DNA from: an uncultured bacterium
GTDB lineage: Bacteria > Cyanobacteriota > Vampirovibrionia > Gastranaerophilales > Gastranaerophilaceae
Reading direction: 5' to 3'
NCBI GenBank assembly: GCA_902783835.1
Contig: CACZSN010000026.1
Location: 1-64,000 of the forward strand
DNA: 64,000 nt
A program made the position numbers and the translations under genes. Positions 43,781 through 52,443 of the stretch are shown one piece after another (within the stretch, counting starts at the first letter, position 1; every line of letters starts with the position of its first letter). A model generated the notes under the pieces. The model saw only the letters and a program-made list of their open reading frames with translations, made no database searches and was not told the origin of the DNA.

Positions 43781-44355
43781 TTTACCCCCATAAAGCAAAG
43801 AAATCTTCTCAAAATCTCCGCTTTCTTTTCTTCAAAATCATCATTTTCCGACAAAAATTGAATATAAGTACTGATAATATTGTCAAAAATGTGAGCAAAT
43901 AACATCGCCTCATCCTCTGTCATAGGTTTGATTTCGGAAATATAACAAGCCATTTTGTTAATCACCTTTATCATCGGGTGCTCTTGCCCTCTCGAAATGT
44001 TTTTCAAAGAAAGAAGATTATTTTTCATATATCCCTTAATGGCAGACTTGTTCAATTCAAAATATCTGAATTTCAAATCAACACATAAAGACAATTTCTC
44101 TTTCGGATCGGTCAAATTCTTACTGTCTTCAATCAATTTTTGATAACCTTCGTCAATAATTGTCGACAACCAAGCCAAAAATAAACCCTCTTTCGACTTG
44201 AAATAACCGTAAATCGTTCCGACTCCGATACTTAATTCCTTCGCAATCTTATCAATCTGCGTCCCCTCATAACCGTAATTTTTAAAATACTCGTGAGCGG
44301 TTTGCAAAATATATTGCTTCTTTAATTCATCTACTTTTTCATTTAAATTTATCAT
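43777..44355 (-). CDS. TetR/AcrR-family repressor of the efflux operon
   Basis: 192 residues. N-terminal TetR helix-turn-helix (about 14-60: YILQTAHEYFKNYGYEGTQIDKIAKELSIGVGTIYGYFKSKEGL) and a helical ligand domain. It is first in the operon it probably controls. No ribosome site is visible before its ATG, and the promoter lies very close, so the mRNA may have almost no leader. Confidence 0.9.
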   Translation of the reverse strand: MINLNEKVDELKKQYILQTAHEYFKNYGYEGTQIDKIAKELSIGVGTIYGYFKSKEGLFLAWLSTIIDEGYQKLIEDSKNLTDPKEKLSLCVDLKFRYFELNKSAIKGYMKNNLLSLKNISRGQEHPMIKVINKMACYISEIKPMTEDEAMLFAHIFDNIISTYIQFLSENDDFEEKKAEILRRFLCFMGVK

Positions 44356-44358
44356 AAC

Positions 44359-44395
44359 AGAATGATATTCTATTTCAGAATATTATTCTACTCAA
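44359..44395 (-). promoter_or_regulatory. Efflux operon promoter with two palindromic operators
   Basis: Minus strand: -35 TTGAGT (44390-44395), 17-base spacer, -10 TAGAAT (44367-44372). Two 13-bp palindromes, AGAATGATATTCT (44359-44371) and AGAATATTATTCT (44377-44389), cover the -10 and spacer with centres 18 bp apart, a classic layout for cooperative TetR binding. Confidence 0.75.
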
Positions 44396-44467
44396 AAAAC
44401 GAAATTCTTTACATAAAGAAACATTCTGACCCGCCATGGGGGAATTTCAGGGGTTTTGCATTTTTAC

Positions 44468-44502
44468 AAAAAAAGACACCACCGAAATGATGATGTCTTT
44501 TT
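44468..44502. terminator. Terminator after rmlA
   Basis: GACACCACC (44475-44483), 5-base loop, GATGATGTC (44489-44497) with two G-T pairs on the minus strand, flanked by A and T runs. It ends the rml operon on the minus strand. Confidence 0.75.
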
Positions 44503-44520
44503 CAAAATTTAGCCTCGAAA

Positions 44521-45387
44521 TTATTTTACAGTTCTAAGATATCTGTAATAGTCATTTTTCGGGTATTTATCCGCCTTAGCGATTAAATCTTCACGAGTCA
44601 AAAACTTCATACGATAAGCAACTTCCTCGAGGCATGCGATTTTGATACCTTGATTTTCTTCGATTGCTTGAACGTATTGGCTTGCTTGGAACATCGAGTG
44701 GTGAGTTCCCGTATCGAGCCATGCAAAGCCTCTGCCCAATTTTTCAACAGAAAGCGTACCTTTTTCGAGATAAATTCTGTTCAAATCGGTAATTTCGAGC
44801 TCGCCTCTTGCTGACGGTTTAAGGTTTTTTGCATACTCAACGACTTTATTATCGTAGAAATACAAACCGGTTACAGCGTAATCAGATTTCGGGTTTTCAG
44901 GTTTTTCTTCAAGAGAAATAGCCTTGCCGCCTTCACCAAATTCAACAACACCAAATCTTTCGGGGTCTTTAACTTTATAACCGAAAACAGTTGCACCGCC
45001 TTCTTCATAAGTTCTTTTAACAACTCTTTGGAGCATTGAAGAAAATCCGCCGTAAAAAATATTGTCGCCTAAAATCAAAGCAACACAATCATCACCGATA
45101 AATTCTTCGCCCAAAATAAATGCTTGTGCAAGTCCGTCAGGAGAAGGTTGTTCTTTATAGCTCAATTTAATACCGAAATCAGAACCATCGCCCAAAAGTT
45201 TTTTGAAGTTTGGCAAATCTTGAGGGGTTGAAATAATCAAAATTTCATTAATTCCAGCAAGCAATAATGTTGAAAGCGGATAATAAATCATCGGTTTGTC
45301 ATAAATAGGCAAGAGTTGTTTTGAGACAGTCATTGTAGTCGGGTAAAGTCTTGTTCCTGCACCGCCTGCTAAAATTATACCTTTCAT
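44521..45387 (-). CDS. rmlA: Glucose-1-phosphate thymidylyltransferase
   Basis: 288 residues; full-length Rml[12 protein letters not shown] (about 8-18) is the nucleotide-binding signature; LGDNIFYG and [20 protein letters not shown] are typical. Makes dTDP-glucose, first step of dTDP-L-rhamnose. Last gene of rmlB-C-A; rmlD is not in the window. Confidence 0.96.
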   Translation of the reverse strand: MKGIILAGGAGTRLYPTTMTVSKQLLPIYDKPMIYYPLSTLLLAGINEILIISTPQDLPNFKKLLGDGSDFGIKLSYKEQPSPDGLAQAFILGEEFIGDDCVALILGDNIFYGGFSSMLQRVVKRTYEEGGATVFGYKVKDPERFGVVEFGEGGKAISLEEKPENPKSDYAVTGLYFYDNKVVEYAKNLKPSARGELEITDLNRIYLEKGTLSVEKLGRGFAWLDTGTHHSMFQASQYVQAIEENQGIKIACLEEVAYRMKFLTREDLIAKADKYPKNDYYRYLRTVK

Positions 45388-45403
45388 TTTCGTCCTTTCC
45401 TTT

Positions 45404-45955
45404 TTATAACAAATCCGTCACGTCTTTTAAGAACGGTTGTTTTTTATCTTTTTCGCTTAATTGAGGTTCAAAATCGATACCCCAATTTACGTTGATATCA
45501 GGGTCATTCCAACGAATACCTCTGTCGTTTTCGGGAGAGTATTCGTTTGAACATTTATACAAAAATTCTGCTTCATCGCTCAATACCACAAAGCCGTGAG
45601 CAAAGCCTTCAGGAAGATAGAGCATACATTTATTTTCTTCTGAAAGTTCTCTGCTTACCCATTTTCCGAAAGTTTTTGAGCCTTTTCTGATATCGACGGC
45701 AACATCGAGAATTTTACCTTTTACGCATCTGACCAATTTTGCTTGTGCTTTCGGATGCATTTGGTAGTGCAATCCTCTCAAAACACCTTTTACGGATTTT
45801 GAGTGATTGTCTTGGTTAAATTCATCTTTAATGCCGTTTGCAACAAAGACTGATTTTTTGTATGTTTCTGAGAAAAATCCTCTGTCATCTCCAAAAATCT
45901 GAGGAATAACGTAAATTACGTCTTCAATTTCTGTTTTTTGAAATTCAAATGCCAT
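45404..45955 (-). CDS. rmlC: dTDP-4-dehydrorhamnose 3,5-epimerase
   Basis: 183 residues of the RmlC cupin. [18 protein letters not shown] holds the catalytic His, and [15 protein letters not shown] and ND-P-D-NVNWGID are standard. Acts between RmlB and RmlD. Confidence 0.95.
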   Translation of the reverse strand: MAFEFQKTEIEDVIYVIPQIFGDDRGFFSETYKKSVFVANGIKDEFNQDNHSKSVKGVLRGLHYQMHPKAQAKLVRCVKGKILDVAVDIRKGSKTFGKWVSRELSEENKCMLYLPEGFAHGFVVLSDEAEFLYKCSNEYSPENDRGIRWNDPDINVNWGIDFEPQLSEKDKKQPFLKDVTDLL

Positions 45956-45967
45956 ATTTTTATCCTC

Positions 45968-46954
45968 TTATTTTGCAGCTGCAGCTTGTTTATCAAGAAT
46001 TGCCTGAATCCAATCTTGGTGGTTAAGATACCAATCGATTGTAATTTTGATACCTTCTTCGAACGTCAAAGACGGCTTCCAACCGAGTTCTGAGGTAATC
46101 TTATCGTTGCTGATAGCATATCTCCTGTCGTGACCGAGTCTGTCTTGAACATATTTAATAGAACTTTCATCTTTGCCCATAGCATCGAGGATAAGATGAG
46201 TAATTTCCATATTAGTTTTTTCGTTGTGACCGCCGATATTGTAAACTTCACCGACTTTACCTTTGTGAAGGACAACGTCGATTGCTTCGCAGTGATCATA
46301 AACGTATAACCAGTCACGAACATTCATTCCGTCTCCGTATACAGGAACTTTTTCACCTTTCAAAAGAAGTGAAATGAAGAACGGAATCAATTTTTCAGGA
46401 TATTGATAAGGGCCATAGTTGTTTGAACAACGAGTGTTCAATGTCGGCATTCCGTATGTTTCGTGGTATGCACGAACGAGCATATCAGCGCTTGCCTTTG
46501 ATGCAGAATAAGGTGAATTTGGAGAAATCGGAGTTGTTTCATAGAAATAACCCGTTTTGCCCAATGAACCATAAACTTCATCAGTTGAAACTTGTAAATA
46601 TCTGTCGATACCGGCATTTTTAGCATTTTGCAAAAGGTTCAATGTACCTTTAACGTTTGTATCGATAAAAATTTCAGGGCCTGTAATTGAACGGTCAACG
46701 TGACTTTCTGCCGCAAAGTTAACGATAGTATCAACTTCAGGCATCAAATCTGCAACCAAATTTTTATCGCAAATATCACCGTGAACGAACGTATAATTCG
46801 GGTTATCCTTTACGTCGTCAAGGTTTTCGATATTACCAGCATAAGTTAATGCGTCAAGGTTGATTACTTTGTAATCGGGATATTTATTCAAAATATGTCT
46901 TACAAAACAATTCCCAATGAAACCAGCACCGCCTGTAACTAATATTCTTTTCAT
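45968..46954 (-). CDS. rmlB: dTDP-glucose 4,6-dehydratase
   Basis: 328 residues, extended short-chain dehydrogenase. GGAGFIGNCFVRH NAD loop, the DEVYG active-site pair (Asp-Glu), and YSASKASADMLVRAYHETYG (YxxxK). AAGGAAA precedes the ATG. First gene of the rml operon. Confidence 0.96.
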   Translation of the reverse strand: MKRILVTGGAGFIGNCFVRHILNKYPDYKVINLDALTYAGNIENLDDVKDNPNYTFVHGDICDKNLVADLMPEVDTIVNFAAESHVDRSITGPEIFIDTNVKGTLNLLQNAKNAGIDRYLQVSTDEVYGSLGKTGYFYETTPISPNSPYSASKASADMLVRAYHETYGMPTLNTRCSNNYGPYQYPEKLIPFFISLLLKGEKVPVYGDGMNVRDWLYVYDHCEAIDVVLHKGKVGEVYNIGGHNEKTNMEITHLILDAMGKDESSIKYVQDRLGHDRRYAISNDKITSELGWKPSLTFEEGIKITIDWYLNHQDWIQAILDKQAAAAK

Positions 46955-47050
46955 TCTGTTTTTCCTTATTTTAAAAAATTGTGCTAACCAAACACATTAG
47001 ATATCAGTGCTTGAAAATATTTTATATCAGACAAATAGATTTCGCAAGAA

Positions 47051-48583
47051 TTAATAACGGTAATATTTTTGAAAATCCATTGTATCTATCTCTTTTTCAG
47101 ATAACGAATATCCTGTTTTTTCTTTCAAAAAATCTATCAATTTTTTGTTACATTCATCAATATTTTCATTTTCTTTGCAAAAAACGACCTGTTTATAATC
47201 CTCAAATTTTGCATTTCTATCATACAAATAAATAAAGTAAATCAAAGAATATTCAGGTACAAATTCTTTAAAATCGTTACAATTTAAAAATACCTTTTGA
47301 TTTTTTTCATACAAATCGAAAACTCTTTCCAAAATAAAAATCCTCTTTTGGAAAAGTTTATTATGATTTACAACAGGTAAATCCATCCAATTCAAATTAT
47401 ACAAACATAACATCGGGATAAAACAAAACAACACCGTAAAGGCTTTTATACTGTTATATTTAACGGAAGAAATCAACCATCCGCACATTGATAAGATGAG
47501 ATTCAACAAATAAATTTTAGTCATCAAAATAATTCCCCAATGCCCTACCATTAGCATTGAACCGTAAATGCTGACAAATATAATCGCCAGCGGAAACAGC
47601 AAAACGGAAATTAAAACAGAACCTTCAAAAACAAACAACCTTTTTCTTTCATCATTTTTCGGAGAAAAAATCAAGGCTATAATTATAAGTCCTGCCAAAA
47701 CAAAAAATAGTAACCGATTAGCATAAATAAAATTTCTGTAATATTCCAAAAGATAATTGTTCAAAATTGCTGTAATATTTGCCCGTTCTATGATTGAAAA
47801 ATAATTTTTATAAATCGGAAGGAAAAATGTTATCACACTTGAGAAAACAACAACTACGTATCCAAGCCAAAATTTTTTGTGGCTAAAATTTTTGTTAATG
47901 AAAATACAATGAAACAAATATCCCAAAAATAATGCGAAACAAATTACAAATCTTTGAAATTCAAAAGAAAGCATTACACATAAGAAAATAAAGGAAAATT
48001 CAAATAGAAATATCTTCGGCATGCTTGTGGGGGGGGGGGGTATATTAATCACTTTATCCATGGAATTTTTCACATAAAGTTTTTCGCACACGGATAAAAA
48101 TACAACTGAAAAAACAGGCATAAAAATATATGCAAAAGACCAAACATCATCCGTAATTATCCAATCTGCCGATGAAGATATCATTAAAAATATAAAAATC
48201 GGAAAGGTTAAAAACATCCATAAAATTTTAAACTTTTGATTTTGAAAATATTTTGTAAAATTGTCCGCTATTGCATATTGCAAAATATACATTAAGAGAA
48301 AAATTATCAGGTAATAATAATCCGTATACCAAACTTGCGGATGAATGTGTAACATTTCCGGTATATATCTGCCGAAAAGACAGATAAACATTGATAAAAT
48401 AATACTCGGATGGTCATTTTTCAAAAATGTTCCGAAAAAATCCGTTTCTCCCCACCAAAGACTCGACAAACTGTCCCCTTTTATGACCAAGCCGTGAAAT
48501 AAAGGTGAAAGTGTTGAGTAAATAAAAATTCCGCTCAATACAAAAAGCAACAAATTTAATAACCAATAGGAAAATTTTTTCAT
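47051..48583 (-). CDS. Polytopic membrane protein with a poly-C tract
   Basis: 510 residues with about 11-13 membrane helices and a short soluble C-terminus. A large periplasmic loop follows the first helix, as in GT-C/EpsG-like and O-antigen-type proteins, but no signature is strong enough to name it. Codons near residue 180 include twelve consecutive C on the coding strand (48029-48040), encoding IPPPPTS in the current frame. It follows rmlBCA in the direction of transcription of neither, but lies next to them on the same strand, so a surface-glycan role is plausible (inference). No clear ribosome site. Confidence 0.65.
   Translation of the reverse strand: MKKFSYWLLNLLLFVLSGIFIYSTLSPLFHGLVIKGDSLSSLWWGETDFFGTFLKNDHPSIILSMFICLFGRYIPEMLHIHPQVWYTDYYYLIIFLLMYILQYAIADNFTKYFQNQKFKILWMFLTFPIFIFLMISSSADWIITDDVWSFAYIFMPVFSVVFLSVCEKLYVKNSMDKVINIPPPPTSMPKIFLFEFSFIFLCVMLSFEFQRFVICFALFLGYLFHCIFINKNFSHKKFWLGYVVVVFSSVITFFLPIYKNYFSIIERANITAILNNYLLEYYRNFIYANRLLFFVLAGLIIIALIFSPKNDERKRLFVFEGSVLISVLLFPLAIIFVSIYGSMLMVGHWGIILMTKIYLLNLILSMCGWLISSVKYNSIKAFTVLFCFIPMLCLYNLNWMDLPVVNHNKLFQKRIFILERVFDLYEKNQKVFLNCNDFKEFVPEYSLIYFIYLYDRNAKFEDYKQVVFCKENENIDECNKKLIDFLKEKTGYSLSEKEIDTMDFQKYYRY
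48029..48040. repeat. Homopolymer run of 12 G (12 C on the coding strand)
   Basis: The only long G/C homopolymer noticed in this AT-rich window. It lies inside the membrane protein gene; gain or loss of one base would shift the frame and truncate the protein. Confidence 0.95.
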
Positions 48584-48604
48584 ATCAAAATGTTACCATA
48601 AAAT

Positions 48605-49285
48605 TTACTTTATCAAAAATAATAGTAAAGGTGCAAAAATCGCCGTAATAATTCCGACCAAAACCAAAGCCAACGTACTCATTACGACCTGTTTTTCCCT
48701 ACCTGTTTCAAGGCATTTTGATGTTGCGATAACGTGGCTTGCCGCACCCATTGAAAGTCCAATGGCAACATCGTTTTTGACCCTTATAAACTTCAAAATT
48801 TTATGTCCTGTCAATGCCCCGAAAATCCCTGTCAAAGCAACAAAGCAAGCCGTTAACTCAGGAACACCGTGCAAACTTTTCGAAATTTCAACCGCAATCG
48901 GTGCAGTAACTGATTTTGGCAACATAGAAAGAATTATTGCAGAATCCGTATGACACAATTTTCCTATTGCAAATGTCGTAACTAATGCAAGTCCCATCGC
49001 AACAAAAAATGCAGTATAAATAATTCTCTTATTTTTAACAAGCATATTCAAATTTCGATACAACGGAAAACCAAGCGAAATCGTTGCGGGGATTAACAAA
49101 AACGTAAGCCACGAGGCAGTTTCGTTATAAGTTTTATAGTCAATATCAAAAATTTTCAAAATCAAAATCAAGCAAATCCCAGTAACCAGCAAAGGCGGAA
49201 ACGGCTTTATCAAAGGAAAATTTTTAAATCTTTCGCAAATTTTAAACAGAACAACAGTCGAAACAATGCCGAACGGATTAATCAT
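48605..49285 (-). CDS. lrgB: LrgB/CidB-family membrane protein
   Basis: 226 residues, polytopic. PKSVTAPIAVEISKSLHG and GLSMGAASHVIATSKCLE are the family signatures. With LrgA it forms an export/holin-like system linked to overflow metabolite (pyruvate or acetate) transport and autolysis control. Overlaps lrgA by 8 bases. Confidence 0.92.
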   Translation of the reverse strand: MINPFGIVSTVVLFKICERFKNFPLIKPFPPLLVTGICLILILKIFDIDYKTYNETASWLTFLLIPATISLGFPLYRNLNMLVKNKRIIYTAFFVAMGLALVTTFAIGKLCHTDSAIILSMLPKSVTAPIAVEISKSLHGVPELTACFVALTGIFGALTGHKILKFIRVKNDVAIGLSMGAASHVIATSKCLETGREKQVVMSTLALVLVGIITAIFAPLLLFLIK

Positions 49286-49670
49286 CGTGATGACCTCTCA
49301 TTCTGTGCAATCTGACCAATTTCACCCCATATTCGACGAACAAACCCGTTCCTACAATCGTCAACGTCGTTGAGAACAAAACAACAAGACAAATTGCAAG
49401 CAGATTTTCCGTCAAAACAGACTTATAAAGCACAATTCCGACAATAAAAGGCACAAAAAGAACGGGCATATTTTTAAGCATAAAATCGACCGTGATTTTG
49501 ACCCAATCTTCCTTGATAATCCCGACAGAAAGTCCCCACGCAAAAAGAACAAGTCCCAAAATCGCAGGCGGCAACTTAATTTCGGCCAATTTCAAAATAA
49601 AAAAACTGACATAATAAATCGCAAAAAGTATCGCCATTCCTGATAAAAATTTGAAAAACTTTCCAATCAT
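49278..49670 (-). CDS. lrgA: LrgA/CidA-family membrane protein
   Basis: 130 residues with four helices and the LrgA layout (KLPPAILGLVLFAWGL-like loop, VDFMLKNMPVLFVPFIVGI). Co-transcribed with lrgB. No LytSR-type regulator is adjacent. Confidence 0.9.
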   Translation of the reverse strand: MIGKFFKFLSGMAILFAIYYVSFFILKLAEIKLPPAILGLVLFAWGLSVGIIKEDWVKITVDFMLKNMPVLFVPFIVGIVLYKSVLTENLLAICLVVLFSTTLTIVGTGLFVEYGVKLVRLHRMRGHHDD

Positions 49671-49706
49671 AATTCAATTATATTACGCACAAAAATCATG
49701 CGAAAA

Positions 49707-52181
49707 TTAAAGCAAATCAATCGGACTGACATCAATTTTCAACCGCAAATCGTTTGGAAGTTTAACTGTTTTATAAAACTTTGAAAGCAAAGCGTGACCT
49801 TGCTTTTCGGCAAAATTTTTAACCAAAATTTCATACCGATATTCATTGTTGACCTTTTCATATGCACAAGGTGCAACCGCCCCAATAGAAAGTTTTTCAG
49901 CCATATTATATTTTTCGGCAATTTTATTGAGTTGAGAAGAAATTTCACTTATCGATTGAAAAACCCGACCCTCGTCAACTCCCGACACAATCAGCCGAAT
50001 TACTTGCGAAAACGGTGGATATCCAAACTCCTTACGCATTTTTATTTCTTCATCATAAAATTTTTGATAATTTTGCTCCTTCGCCGACTCTATTACAGAA
50101 AATTCAGGATTAAAAGTTTGGAAAACAACCGAACCGCCAAATTTTCCCCGACCCGCACGTCCCGCGACCTGCGTCAAAAGCTGAAAACCTCTTTCGGACG
50201 AGCGAAAATCAGGAAAAACAAATGAACCGTCGGAATTTATTACCCCGACAAGCGTCACGTTCTCATTGTCCAAACCCTTTGCACTCATTGACGTTCCAAT
50301 CAAAATGTCAACATTTCCGTTTTCAAATTCATTCAACATCTCGGCATAGGCGTTTTTTCGGCTCATATTGTCCGAATCAAAACGGGCAATTTTTGCATAA
50401 GGAAAAAGCTTATGAGCAATTTCTTCAACTCTTTCCGTTCCCGTGCCGGAAAATTTAAACTCTGAAGAACCGCACGATGGGCAGTTTTCTGGCACTTCCG
50501 TTTGATAATCGCACCAATGACATCTGAAAGTATTGGATTTTTTATGAAAAACCAATGGTACGGAACAATGCGGACAAGTCAAAATTTTCCCGCAAGACGG
50601 ACATTGAATTTTCGTCGAAAAGCCCAATCTGTTCATCAAAAGTATCGTTTGTTTACCATTTTCAAGATTTTCTTCAATTTTAGAAATCAAATACTTCGAA
50701 AATTGTCTTTGACCTTTTGAAGAAAATTCCTGTTTCATATCAATAATTGACACGGGGGCAAGAGGAGCATTATTAAAACGTTCCTTTAATTCAATCAAAT
50801 TACCGCTTTCAACTGCACGGAAATAACTGCAAACATCAGGAGTAGCAGACCCTTTTACAACGGTTGCATTATTGATTTTCGCCAATTTTTCAGCAACCTC
50901 ACAAGCATTGTAATAAGGCGGCGGAGCAGTCTGTTTATAAGAACTTTCGTGCTCTTCGTCAATAACAATCAAACCAATATTTTTCAAAGGAGCAAATACC
51001 GCAGACCTTGCACCCACAAGGATTTTGACCTTATTTTGCTTCATTCTTTGACGAATATCAAATTTTTCCCCATCAGAAATCGAACTGTGCCAAATTGCCA
51101 CATTTTCAAGCCCAAACCGAAGTGCCGTTTTCTTCGTCAACATTGATGCAATCGCAATTTCAGGAGCAAGAAAAAGAACATTTTTGCCCTCATCAATAAC
51201 TTTTTTCATCAATGCAAAATAAAGTTCAGTTTTTCCTGAAGCGGTAATACCATGTACCAAAATAGGTTCTGTTTGATGATTGTCAATCTTTTCGGAAATT
51301 TTTTCATATGCGAATTTCTGTTCGTCAGACAAAATCGGAAATTCAGTCAATTTTTCGTTCGCGTAAATTCCGAGAGGATTGCGGTATATATTTTTTTCAA
51401 AAATTTCAACCAAACCCTCTGCCTGAGCCTTTTTCAGGGTTAGCAAGGTCGTATGAGCAATTTTCAAAAATTCTGACAACAAAAATTCATTTTCAACATC
51501 AAAATCCTTCAAAAACTTCAAAAAAGTCTTATTTTCTGTCGATTTTGATAAAATTTTGACATATTTTTGCGTTTTTTCGCTAATTTTCGGTTCATCTGAA
51601 ATATTTTCAGACCTAACAAGTCCCAATGTTTTCAATTTTCGCATTGCACGAGAAAATTTTTCTCTTGAAAGTTGAACTTTTCTTTTCAGAGTCACATCAG
51701 ATGTTGGCTCATCAAACTCAAGCGTATCAAGGATTTTTCGCTCATTTTCATTCAAATTTCCGTCACAATCCCGAACGATTTTTGTAATTTTCGTTTTAAA
51801 CTTTCCAAACAACTTTGATGCGGCTGCAACCTGAATGACGGAGTTTAAGTCGCAAACGTAGTATTTAGCCGTCCAAAGCAAAAGTTGCATATATTCAGGC
51901 GTAAAAGCAACATCGTCGTCTAAAACATCTAAAATCGGTTTAACCTTAAAATCTCCGTCCAAAGTATCTGAAAATCCAACGACGAAACCATTTACGGCAT
52001 TTTTAACACCAAAAGGCACGACAACCGGAGAACCATATTTAATTTTTTCTCTCAAATCGTCGGGGATTGAGTAACTGAAAGATTTTGTGCCCAATCCATT
52101 CACGTCAGCAATAACAAGGGCATATTTTTTCAATATGCCCTTATCATCAACATTTTCAACCTTTTGAGTTGCATCAGTCAT
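49707..52181 (-). CDS. priA: Primosomal protein N' (replication restart helicase)
   Basis: 824 residues. N-terminal 3'-fork-binding domain, then a superfamily 2 helicase: Walker A HGITASGKTELY, DEEH box, GSATPD, and eight Cys of the zinc module (CPSCGKILTCPHC...CHWC...CPSCGS). Restarts stalled forks with DnaB loading. It starts on the last base of the PC4-like gene (TAATG). Confidence 0.96.
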   Translation of the reverse strand: MTDATQKVENVDDKGILKKYALVIADVNGLGTKSFSYSIPDDLREKIKYGSPVVVPFGVKNAVNGFVVGFSDTLDGDFKVKPILDVLDDDVAFTPEYMQLLLWTAKYYVCDLNSVIQVAAASKLFGKFKTKITKIVRDCDGNLNENERKILDTLEFDEPTSDVTLKRKVQLSREKFSRAMRKLKTLGLVRSENISDEPKISEKTQKYVKILSKSTENKTFLKFLKDFDVENEFLLSEFLKIAHTTLLTLKKAQAEGLVEIFEKNIYRNPLGIYANEKLTEFPILSDEQKFAYEKISEKIDNHQTEPILVHGITASGKTELYFALMKKVIDEGKNVLFLAPEIAIASMLTKKTALRFGLENVAIWHSSISDGEKFDIRQRMKQNKVKILVGARSAVFAPLKNIGLIVIDEEHESSYKQTAPPPYYNACEVAEKLAKINNATVVKGSATPDVCSYFRAVESGNLIELKERFNNAPLAPVSIIDMKQEFSSKGQRQFSKYLISKIEENLENGKQTILLMNRLGFSTKIQCPSCGKILTCPHCSVPLVFHKKSNTFRCHWCDYQTEVPENCPSCGSSEFKFSGTGTERVEEIAHKLFPYAKIARFDSDNMSRKNAYAEMLNEFENGNVDILIGTSMSAKGLDNENVTLVGVINSDGSFVFPDFRSSERGFQLLTQVAGRAGRGKFGGSVVFQTFNPEFSVIESAKEQNYQKFYDEEIKMRKEFGYPPFSQVIRLIVSGVDEGRVFQSISEISSQLNKIAEKYNMAEKLSIGAVAPCAYEKVNNEYRYEILVKNFAEKQGHALLSKFYKTVKLPNDLRLKIDVSPIDLL

Positions 52182-52429
52182 TAAACGTCTGCTTCCTCAG
52201 GTGTCAAAAGTTCTTCAATCGCAACGTCAACCGCATCTTTCAACGTCATAAGAGCGTCTGGTGCAAACGTAACGCCTTTCTTCGTCGGGAGCCAAGTTTG
52301 ACCGTCATCAGTTGTATAAAAAATTCTCATGTTGAGATAACTTTTACCTCTGTAATGACTAATTGAGATTTGTAATTGTTCTGTTGCACTTCTTGCAATT
52401 GTTGCAAGGATTTTTGATTCATCTGCCAT
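52181..52429 (-). CDS. PC4/transcriptional coactivator p15-like ssDNA-binding protein
   Basis: 82 residues matching the PC4 C-terminal fold: LQISISHYRGKSYLNMRIFY, then LPTKKGVTFAPDAL and a C-terminal helix. Bacterial homologs bind single-stranded DNA as dimers. Coupling to priA fits a role at open DNA. AAGGAG precedes the ATG. Confidence 0.8.
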   Translation of the reverse strand: MADESKILATIARSATEQLQISISHYRGKSYLNMRIFYTTDDGQTWLPTKKGVTFAPDALMTLKDAVDVAIEELLTPEEADV

Positions 52430-52443
52430 TTATGGTTTTCTCC

